The translations under genes and the position numbers were made by a program. Shown piece after piece: positions 1 through 4,673 of a stretch of DNA of 5,815 bases; position 1 is the stretch's first letter, and each line of letters opens with the position of its first letter. The notes below the pieces were generated by a model. It had not been told where the DNA came from. It did not search any database and saw only the letters and a list, made by a program, of their open reading frames with translations. The stretch is from Archangium sp. (lineage in GTDB: Bacteria > Myxococcota > Myxococcia > Myxococcales > Myxococcaceae), in the NCBI GenBank assembly GCA_016793525.1, contig JAEUJT010000305.1, forward strand, positions 1-5,815. Reading direction: 5' to 3'.

Positions 1-536
1 GCGAGTTGATGCGAGATGACGTCTTCGCTGACCTCGAACTGGCGGGCGAGCAGGGCCGTGACCCCCTCGACATCGGGCCCGAGCAACGCCTCGGCCCGAG
101 CTCTCGCCGAACGCAGCCTGAAGAAGAACGTCTGCCCCAGCGCGCCGGTGCCTTCGGTCACCATCGTCGCTGCCCGCTGCACGTAGGCCAACATGAACGC
201 CCGAATCCAATAGGTGGCGTACGTCTTGAAACGCACCCCCCGGCCGTCGAACTTCTCGACTGCGCGCATCAACCCGACGCAGCCCTCGGCCACCAGGTCA
301 TCTTGGCTGACCCCGTACCCGCGCAATCGGCGCGCGAGCTGAATCACGACCGGGAGGTGCGCCTCGACCAGCGCCGTCGCCGCCTTTCGGTCTCGCTTCG
401 TCACCCAGCGGGTGGCCAGCGTCAGTTCTTCGTCTTCGGTCAGCGTGCGCCCCTTGGTCGCGCCGACGAACCGTTGTTCGAGAAACGTGGGGCTCGCGTT
501 CGAAAGTGCCATGGCCGAAACGTACGGCTCCAGCAT
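1..536 (-). CDS. rpoH: RpoH-like (sigma-32 family) RNA polymerase sigma factor, 3' end outside window
   Basis: Alternative sigma factor that would direct RNA polymerase to a stress-type promoter set in the cytoplasm. The first 178 residues are visible; the C-terminal part, including region 4, lies beyond the left edge. Region 1.2/2.1 starts near residue 32 (LTEDEELTLATRW). Region 2 follows with HLPVVIQLARRLRGYGVSQDDLV (about 60-82), EGCVGLMRAVEKFD (84-97) and the -10-recognition helix TYATYWIRAFMLAYVQR (105-121). FFFRLRSARARA (137-148) sits where sigma-32 proteins carry the RpoH box (QRKLFFNLR in E. coli); it is recognisable but diverged. A region-3-like helix-turn-helix (ALLARQFEVSEDVISHQL) closes the visible part. 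The start is ATG at 536, with no good Shine-Dalgarno sequence; TTG at 554 or ATG at 512 are alternatives. It lies 76 bases downstream of the TerB-like gene on the same strand. Family assignment is firm; orthology to classical heat-shock RpoH is less so, since such genomes often carry several paralogues. Confidence 0.85.
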   Translation of the reverse strand, partial: MLEPYVSAMALSNASPTFLEQRFVGATKGRTLTEDEELTLATRWVTKRDRKAATALVEAHLPVVIQLARRLRGYGVSQDDLVAEGCVGLMRAVEKFDGRGVRFKTYATYWIRAFMLAYVQRAATMVTEGTGALGQTFFFRLRSARARAEALLGPDVEGVTALLARQFEVSEDVISHQL

Positions 537-554
537 CTGTCGAACATCTACCAA

Positions 555-587
555 GTATTAACACAATCTGTCGATTGAACAGACATA
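555..587 (-). promoter_or_regulatory. Candidate promoter/operator of the sigma gene (weak LysR-type dyad and -10-like TAATAC)
   Basis: The 76 bases between the TerB-like stop and the sigma start are clearly AT-richer than their surroundings. On the minus strand TAATAC (555-560) resembles a -10 hexamer. Just upstream of it, 568-586 reads CTGT-N11-ACAT on the plus strand. This imperfect LysR-type T-N11-A dyad shares TGTCG and ACAT with the box in front of the NhaR-like gene. No good -35 hexamer is seen. The same stretch contains TCTGT-N7-ACAGA (567-583), so another dyad-binding protein is equally possible. Weak evidence. Confidence 0.25.
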
Positions 588-612
588 TTGAAAATTCCAA
601 CGCGTCGTACGG

Positions 613-1062
613 TCACGAAGCGACTGGCAGGTTGCGCTTCATGGTCTGAAGCCAGAAGAGCTCGCGGCTGTCCCACTCGGGCTCGCCGTCGACGGTCGCG
701 ACCGCTTCGGCCCAGGTCAGCAGGTTCGAGCGCAGCGTCTCTTCGCTGTGCCAACTCGACCACAGCGTACGAAGGGCCTGGAGCGCCTCGACCCGCTGGG
801 CGGGCGTCAGCCGACGGCGCGTCAGCTGGTCAAGCACCTTGAGGGCTTTACCCAAGGTGAAGAGCCGAGCGCCGCATTGGGTGTTGAGGCGCTCGACGAC
901 GGCCTCACACCGGGCTTCGAGCATCGCTCGCTCTCCGGGAGAAATGGCGCCGTCGGCCCAGGCCATCTCGACCACGGGAATGAGCTCGGCCAGGTAGACG
1001 TCGCTACCCGTGAAGCCAAGCGTCGCAAGGACGCGCAACGCCTCGTCGGTCTCGGCATTCAT
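613..1062 (-). CDS. TerB-like domain protein
   Basis: A 149-residue, probably cytoplasmic, all-helical protein resembling the TerB (tellurite-resistance TerB / DjlA N-terminal-like) superfamily. Those domains are small acidic helical bundles, often found in stress or membrane-associated complexes; the biochemical role here is unknown. The sequence shows an internal duplication typical of the fold: EMAWADGAISPGERAML at about residues 32-48 and AEAVATVDGEPEWDSRELFWL at about 118-138. Both have the small-acidic-Gly turn (ADG/VDG) followed by an acidic helix. There is no signal peptide or membrane segment. The start ATG overlaps the stop of the upstream diguanylate cyclase (ATGA) and has GGAG seven bases ahead, so it is probably translationally coupled as the third gene after hpf. 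Nothing points to tellurite resistance itself, since no other ter genes are nearby. Fold-level assignment only. Confidence 0.7.
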   Translation of the reverse strand: MNAETDEALRVLATLGFTGSDVYLAELIPVVEMAWADGAISPGERAMLEARCEAVVERLNTQCGARLFTLGKALKVLDQLTRRRLTPAQRVEALQALRTLWSSWHSEETLRSNLLTWAEAVATVDGEPEWDSRELFWLQTMKRNLPVAS

Positions 1063-1808
1063 TGCAGCACTCCAGTCGGGTGAACCACCGGTTGACGGGC
1101 ACCGGCGATCTCCACCTTGCTGGAGAGGACCCGGGCGCCCGCGTCGGCGCGCGTTCGGCCGTGCTTGGCGTCGTACATCAGCGCGTCGGCGACCCGCACC
1201 AGGTCGCGGGCGTCAGCGCCCTGACGGAGGGCCGCCACGCCGACCGAACAGCGGAGCGGCGGCGCCGCGGCAAACCCGACTTGGGCGAAGCCCCGCTTCA
1301 GCGCCTCGAGGGCGTGGGGCGGGCTGGTGTCGCGAAAGAGCACCGCGAACTCATCGCCGCCCAGCCGGTAGCACCGGTCGGCGCTGCGGCGAACCGCCCC
1401 TTGCAAGGCGCCTGCAATCGCCCGAAGCGCTTCGTCGCCCGCCTCATGGCCGAGGCGGTCGTTGCGCTCTTTGAACTGGTCGACGTCGATGAGGGCGAGC
1501 GACGCCTCGGCGCCCGACTCCCGCGCGCGCGCGGCTTCAGCCTCGAGGTCTTGGCGAAAGCGGCGGCGGTTGCTCAGGCCAGTCAGGGGGTCGGTCTCGG
1601 CCAGGGTCTGAAACCGGTCGCTGCGCCGGTACAGCGCCCCCACCCCGATGAAGATGAGAAGACCGATGCTGATTTCGGTGGTCAGCTCGTGCGCGTAGTG
1701 CGGCCAGTGCCCAGAATCGATCCAATCGGTGAGCACTGGGAGCAGCGCGAGCGCGTACCCTGCCCGGTCGCGCGCCCACCGAAACACCGCCGCGGCCGAC
1801 CGGGTCAT
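1059..1808 (-). CDS. Small membrane-anchored diguanylate cyclase (GGDEF domain)
   Basis: Predicted to make cyclic di-GMP from two GTP at the inner membrane. The 249-residue protein has two short hydrophobic segments, about residues 16-30 (AGYALALLPVLTDWI) and 46-59 (ISIGLLIFIGVGAL). These are joined by a small His/Trp-rich loop (SGHWPHYAH), and a GGDEF domain starts directly at DPLTGLSNRRRF (73-84). Catalytic features are intact: LIDVDQFKERND (106-117), GHEAGDEAL (120-128) and GGDEF at 150-154. RSAD (141-144) lies exactly five residues before GGDEF, which is the allosteric inhibitory I-site (RxxD) for product feedback. No PAS, HAMP or receiver domain is present, so any input must come through the short membrane hairpin or a partner. 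The start at 1808 was chosen because its ATG overlaps the hpf stop (ATGA); an in-frame ATG at 1910 would overlap hpf by about 100 bases. Its own stop overlaps the TerB-like start in the same way. Confidence 0.9.
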   Translation of the reverse strand: MTRSAAAVFRWARDRAGYALALLPVLTDWIDSGHWPHYAHELTTEISIGLLIFIGVGALYRRSDRFQTLAETDPLTGLSNRRRFRQDLEAEAARARESGAEASLALIDVDQFKERNDRLGHEAGDEALRAIAGALQGAVRRSADRCYRLGGDEFAVLFRDTSPPHALEALKRGFAQVGFAAAPPLRCSVGVAALRQGADARDLVRVADALMYDAKHGRTRADAGARVLSSKVEIAGARQPVVHPTGVLQ

Positions 1809-2146
1809 GACGCGCGCCTCGACGGACCCGCGCGCCGAAGCATGGTGCGCTCTCGGTCGAGCAAGCGGCCCACCGTCGCCCCGGCGCGCTCGATGGCCTG
1901 CTCGACACACACGTAGGGGTCGTGGCTCACGTCGTCGAGCGTCGAGCTCCCGATGCGGCGCCCTCGCACGACCACGTGACAGCGCTTGTCGACACCACCT
2001 TTCGGCCCGTTGAGGTCAGCGATGCGCACGACCACCGCGCTCAGCTCGCTGCCGAACCGGCTCAGGTGAAAGAAGACGCGCTTCTCTGCGTGGTCGCGAA
2101 GCGCCGCCGATGCGTCAAGCCCGCGAAATCGAACGTCGACCTTCAT
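1805..2146 (-). CDS. hpf: Short ribosome hibernation-promoting factor (HPF/RaiA family)
   Basis: A 113-residue member of the HPF/RaiA (sigma-54 modulation) family. These proteins bind the decoding channel of the 30S subunit and idle ribosomes in stationary phase or stress. Visible features are the opening beta strand MKVDVRFRGLDAS, a first helix ALRDHAEKRVFFHLSRF (about 15-31), a strand LSAVVVRIADLNGPKGG (35-51), a strand DKRCHVVVRGRR (53-64) and a second helix PYVCVEQAIERAGATVGRLLDRER (77-100) with a basic tail. This is the one-domain short form, without the dimerising C-terminal domain of long HPF. The ATG has AGGAG seven bases upstream. It is first in a coupled hpf-cyclase-TerB operon, ending in an ATGA overlap with the cyclase. 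The 127-base upstream region holds a LysR-type dyad and two competing hairpins. Family assignment is good; whether it drives 100S dimers or only inactivates 70S ribosomes cannot be told. Confidence 0.85.
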   Translation of the reverse strand: MKVDVRFRGLDASAALRDHAEKRVFFHLSRFGSELSAVVVRIADLNGPKGGVDKRCHVVVRGRRIGSSTLDDVSHDPYVCVEQAIERAGATVGRLLDRERTMLRRAGPSRRAS

Positions 2147-2164
2147 GTGGTGCTCCTGTGGTTG

Positions 2165-2198
2165 GGGAGCCTCAGTGGCTCACCCCTTGGGTAGCCAC
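2165..2198 (-). promoter_or_regulatory. Two mutually exclusive hairpins in the hpf leader
   Basis: Within the untranslated leader of hpf, GTGGCT/AGCCAC (2175-2180 with 2193-2198) can pair, extended by ACC/GGT to about nine pairs around a five-base loop with one bulge. The alternative stem GAGCC/GGCTC (2167-2171 with 2177-2181) reuses the same central segment, so both cannot form at once. On the minus-strand transcript the larger hairpin would form first. Neither stem covers the AGGAG ribosome site at 2153-2157, so direct occlusion is not evident. Structure is seen; regulatory function is conjecture. Confidence 0.35.
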
Positions 2199-2216
2199 CA
2201 ATCCCCTGTCGCCCGT

Positions 2217-2222
2217 TATGTA
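2217..2222 (-). promoter_or_regulatory. Candidate -10 element of the hpf operon
   Basis: TACATA on the minus strand lies in an AT-rich patch 71 bases upstream of the hpf ATG and 12 bases downstream of the CATGT-N11-ACATG core. No -35 hexamer is present at 16-18 bases; that position is occupied by the operator. This would suit a promoter that depends on, or is blocked by, the bound regulator. Weak match. Confidence 0.25.
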
Positions 2223-2231
2223 ATTTCACAA

Positions 2232-2258
2232 CAACATGTTCATCTGAACAACATGTTG
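2232..2258. promoter_or_regulatory. LysR-type operator upstream of hpf (perfect 9-bp inverted repeat, N9 spacer)
   Basis: CAACATGTT and AACATGTTG form a perfect nine-base inverted repeat separated by nine bases. The core reads CATGT-N11-ACATG (2235-2255), matching the general LysR-family pattern of T-N11-A within an interrupted dyad. It matches the box in front of the NhaR-like gene (4641-4661) at 18 of 21 positions, including an unbroken TCTGAACAACATGT. It lies between the DUF6671-like stop and hpf, about 35 bases upstream of the likely hpf transcription start. That position suits either activation or blocking of the -35 region. An RNA hairpin ending the icd operon is an alternative, but no T-tract follows on the minus strand. 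Confidence 0.65.
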
Positions 2259-2273
2259 CACCCCCGTGATTCA

Positions 2274-3092
2274 CTACGGGTTGCACGCGTCGCACAGCGC
2301 AGCGGGGGCTTTGGGCGCGTCGACGGGGCGGTGGTGTCGATGCCCGCAGACCCCACAGCTGAAGATCTCGACCGCCACGGCGTTGGTCGGCGTGGCGCAC
2401 GCCTCACATCGAAGCCCGCGTTCGACGCTCGACACCACGAAGCCAGGCCAACCACACCGCGGGCAGTGGCGCGCGAGGGCCTCGAAGCACCGCTCGGCGG
2501 CCCGCCGTATCGACAGCTGGCGGGTCGGGTTGAGCGACGCGCGCATGTCTGTCTCGAGGTGCACCGGCCCGTGGAGCAGCTCGCTGCGAACGAGGCGTTC
2601 GAGCGCATCGAGGCGCGTCACGCCCGGGTGACGACCGACGAGGAGGCCGTGCGACGGGAAGCCGTGGTTGAGCGCAAAGGCGCGCGCGTCTTCCACCGTG
2701 TGGGCCTGGGTCGAGGCGAAGTTGGTCTCGGTGGTGATGTCTTCACCGCGCAGCTCGAGGGAGGCCTGCCGGTCGACCAGCAGCACCAGCTCGGAGCCCC
2801 GAGCGACCCAGGGAACGGCGGGGTGTGGGCCGAACGAGCCCTCGCTGGCGAGCGCGAACCGCGCACGTGGCGCGTAGGTCAACGCCCAGCGGCACTTGGT
2901 TCGAGCCGCGTCGAGCGCCGACCCCACCCGGGGCCGCGAGCGAGAGAAGGTGCCGAGCGCATCGGTGTCGAGCTCGCCGATGTGCATCAAGGTCATGCCG
3001 GCGCGGGCCACCAGGTCGCCGACGAGGCGCTCTTTGGCGTGTTTGGTGACGAACGCCACGACCTCTCCGGTCGGTTCGGGCCAGCGCTTCAC
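2274..3092 (-). CDS. DUF6671-like protein with paired C-terminal zinc ribbons
   Basis: A 272-residue protein of unassigned function that I place, from remembered family motifs, in the DUF6671 group. It has no signal peptide or membrane segment. The N-terminal part is a probable alpha/beta domain with conserved-looking motifs: AFVTKHAKERLV (13-24), DTDALGTFSR (42-51), SEGSFGPHP (83-91), TETNFAST (121-128), GFPSHGLLV (144-152) and ETDMRASLNPTR (180-191). Acidic, Asn and His residues there suggest a ligand or metal site. The C-terminal 65 residues hold four CxxC pairs (C210/C213, C229/C232, C246/C249, C267/C270), which is two four-cysteine zinc ribbons in tandem. The start is GTG at 3092, chosen because it overlaps the icd TGA (GTGA); the open frame continues upstream to 3263 but would run inside icd. 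Translational coupling to isocitrate dehydrogenase suggests a linked role, but none can be named. Confidence 0.75.
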   Translation of the reverse strand: MKRWPEPTGEVVAFVTKHAKERLVGDLVARAGMTLMHIGELDTDALGTFSRSRPRVGSALDAARTKCRWALTYAPRARFALASEGSFGPHPAVPWVARGSELVLLVDRQASLELRGEDITTETNFASTQAHTVEDARAFALNHGFPSHGLLVGRHPGVTRLDALERLVRSELLHGPVHLETDMRASLNPTRQLSIRRAAERCFEALARHCPRCGWPGFVVSSVERGLRCEACATPTNAVAVEIFSCGVCGHRHHRPVDAPKAPAALCDACNP

Positions 3093-4567
3093 GCGCCCAG
3101 GGTCTCGCCTTCGCCCTGCGCGCGGGTCCAGCCGGCGACGCCGTCGAACTCCTGGAGCTTCTCGATGTGCATCCACGAGAACTGTCGCTGAATGCGCTCG
3201 ACGAGGTGCCACAGCTCGCCGTCGGTCAGGTGGTGCGTCTGGCTGCGGGTGATGAAGCGGCACCGCCAGTGGTCGACGCAGTCGGTCTCGGTGCCGGTGA
3301 GCGGGTACACCTGGGTGCCCCGGTTGCTGATCATCTTGAGCTTGAGCGGCGTGCCCTCGCAGTGCAGCTCGAGGGCCTGCCCGAGGGCGCCGGGCGACTC
3401 TCGGCTCTCGACGAAGACGTCGACGCCCGCCACGCGGCGCGCGGTGCTCGTGACGAACGCGCTTTCTCGACGCACCGCCGGCAACCGAAGCGCACGCGTC
3501 GGCCGAGGCTTCGCCCGTCGGGGCGCGCGACCGAGGTGGTTGATGACCTGGTCGGTGAAGGCGGTGGTGCCCAGCGCGCCGCGCGGCGAGACGTCGCCGG
3601 TATAGAAGCCCGCTTCGAGCGTGGCGAGAATGGCGTTCTCGAGCGCGGTGGCGGCCTCGAGCTCGTCGAGGTGGCGCAGCAACATGACCGACGACATCAG
3701 CTCGGCGGTTGGGTTCGCCAGGTCTTTACCGGCAATCGACGGAGCGGTGCCGTGCACGGCCTCGAAAATGGCGATGTCGGCGCCGAGGTTGGCCCCGGGC
3801 GCGAAGCCCAAGCCGCCGATCAACCCCGACGTCAGGTCCGAGAGAATGTCGCCGTTCATGTTGCTGGTGACGATGACCTCGAATTGTTCAGGAGCGCGCA
3901 CCAGCTGATGTGCGGCGTTGTCGACGAGGAGGTGATGCGCCTTGAGGGTCGGGTACTCGGCGGCCACCTCCTCGAAGGTGCGCTTCAGCAGCCCTTCTGT
4001 CTGCTTCATGATGTTGGCCTTGGTGGCGCAGTGAATCGACGAGCGGCCCTCGGCGAGCGCGACCTCGAAGGCCAAGCGAACGATTTTGTCGCAGCCCTTC
4101 TTCGACATCAGCTTCAGACACTGCGCCACGCCGGGCGTCTGCAGGTGTTCGATGCCGGCGTAGAGGTCTTCGACGTTTTCTCGCACCACCGTCAGGTCAA
4201 TGTTGCGGCCGGAGAACGGCGTCTTCACCCCGGGCAGCTCGCGAATCGGTCGCACATTACCGTAGGTCTCGAACAGCTTTCGCAGCGTGACGTTGGCGCT
4301 CTTCTCTCCGAACCCGACGGGGGTCTCGAGCGGGCCCTTGAGCGCCACGCGGGTTTCGCTCAACGAGTCGATGGTGCTCTGGGGCACCCCGGTCGGGTTT
4401 CCCGCCCGAAAGACCTGGGCGCCGGCAGGCCGCTCTTCCCAGGCGATTCGAACCCCGGTCGCGTCGACAGCGCGCCGGGCGGCGCGGGTGACCTCGGGGC
4501 CGATGCCGTCGCCGGCGATCAACGTGACTCGTTTGGCCCCATCAGCGGTGCGTCGGTACGTACCCAT
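3089..4567 (-). CDS. icd: Isocitrate dehydrogenase, Thermus-type with C-terminal domain
   Basis: Oxidatively decarboxylates isocitrate to 2-oxoglutarate in the TCA cycle (cytoplasm). The 492 residues compare with about 496 in the Thermus thermophilus enzyme, whose C-terminal extension it shares. Visible motifs are the N-terminal [11 protein letters not shown] (16-26), isocitrate-binding SANVTLRK (90-97) with R106 and R109, [14 protein letters not shown] (128-141, catalytic Y136), CATKANIMK (180-188, catalytic K183) and the family signature [19 protein letters not shown] (236-254). The extra domain spans about 370-485 ([39 protein letters not shown]). At the cofactor site HGTAPSIAG (272-280), S277-I278 replace the Lys-Tyr of NADP enzymes and A284 replaces Val, leaning toward NAD+. 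The start at 4567 is preferred because GGGGAG precedes it by four bases and the reading frame fits the family; an ATG at 4612 lacks a ribosome site. It is divergent from the NhaR-like gene and overlaps the next gene by four bases. Confidence 0.95.
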   Translation of the reverse strand: MGTYRRTADGAKRVTLIAGDGIGPEVTRAARRAVDATGVRIAWEERPAGAQVFRAGNPTGVPQSTIDSLSETRVALKGPLETPVGFGEKSANVTLRKLFETYGNVRPIRELPGVKTPFSGRNIDLTVVRENVEDLYAGIEHLQTPGVAQCLKLMSKKGCDKIVRLAFEVALAEGRSSIHCATKANIMKQTEGLLKRTFEEVAAEYPTLKAHHLLVDNAAHQLVRAPEQFEVIVTSNMNGDILSDLTSGLIGGLGFAPGANLGADIAIFEAVHGTAPSIAGKDLANPTAELMSSVMLLRHLDELEAATALENAILATLEAGFYTGDVSPRGALGTTAFTDQVINHLGRAPRRAKPRPTRALRLPAVRRESAFVTSTARRVAGVDVFVESRESPGALGQALELHCEGTPLKLKMISNRGTQVYPLTGTETDCVDHWRCRFITRSQTHHLTDGELWHLVERIQRQFSWMHIEKLQEFDGVAGWTRAQGEGETLGA

Positions 4568-4571
4568 GTGT

Positions 4572-4577
4572 CTCCCC
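4572..4577 (-). promoter_or_regulatory. icd: Ribosome binding site that sets the icd start
   Basis: GGGGAG on the minus strand lies four bases before the ATG at 4567. The alternative in-frame ATG at 4612 has nothing comparable upstream, so this site decides for the shorter protein. Confidence 0.7.
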
Positions 4578-4610
4578 GTGTTTGGAGGCCCATGTGTAGC
4601 GACCTGAGTC

Positions 4611-4639
4611 ATGTAGATTCAGTACGAAATCTCTGGCAA
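4611..4639 (-). promoter_or_regulatory. Candidate icd promoter
   Basis: On the minus strand TTGCCA (4634-4639) matches the -35 consensus at five of six positions. CTACAT (4611-4616), 17 bases downstream, is only a poor -10. The 4641-4661 operator lies directly upstream, where an activator bound there could contact polymerase. Weak but geometrically reasonable for a regulated promoter. Confidence 0.25.
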
Positions 4640-4640
4640 T

Positions 4641-4661
4641 CATGTCGTTCTGAACAACATG
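4641..4661. promoter_or_regulatory. LysR-type operator in the icd/nhaR-like divergent region
   Basis: CATGT-N11-ACATG, an interrupted dyad with nine-base arms (CATGTCGTT / AACAACATG, one mismatch, three-base centre) and the T-N11-A spacing usual for LysR-family boxes. It lies 12 bases upstream of the NhaR-like ATG, immediately before its ribosome site, and 74 bases upstream of the icd ATG. This is the classic position for a LysR regulator that represses itself and controls a divergent target. A near-copy lies upstream of hpf at 2235-2255. Confidence 0.65.
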
Positions 4662-4664
4662 TCT

Positions 4665-4668
4665 GGAG
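4665..4668 (+). promoter_or_regulatory. Ribosome binding site that sets the nhaR-like start
   Basis: GGAG five bases before the ATG at 4674. It supports that start over the in-frame ATG at 4659, which falls inside the operator dyad and has no ribosome site. Confidence 0.65.
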
Positions 4669-4673
4669 CTCAC

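Noticed and set aside
6..578. 190-codon plus-strand frame opposite the sigma gene
   Set aside because: The reverse strand reads as a sigma-32-type region 2 and 3; the plus-strand product has no recognisable features.
1062..1916. 284-codon plus-strand frame opposite the cyclase gene
   Set aside because: It is the antisense shadow of a gene with intact GGDEF and I-site motifs; the translation shows no recognisable domain.
2235..2258. LexA/SOS box reading of the CTGAAC...GTT dyad
   Set aside because: The CTGAAC element recalls GTTCAG-type LexA sites of myxobacteria, but the remaining positions fit that consensus poorly, while the T-N11-A dyad and its second copy next to a LysR gene fit a LysR operator better.
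2262..2280. Hairpin CCCGT/ACGGG at the DUF6671-like stop as an intrinsic terminator of the icd operon
   Set aside because: The stem is only five pairs, overlaps the stop codon and is not followed by a T-tract on the minus strand, so termination between the two minus-strand clusters is not demonstrated.
4563..4597. Direct repeat CCCATGTGT (4563-4571 and 4589-4597) as operator half-sites
   Set aside because: The first copy overlaps the icd start codon; the copies are not inverted and do not form the CATGT-N11-ACATG arrangement.
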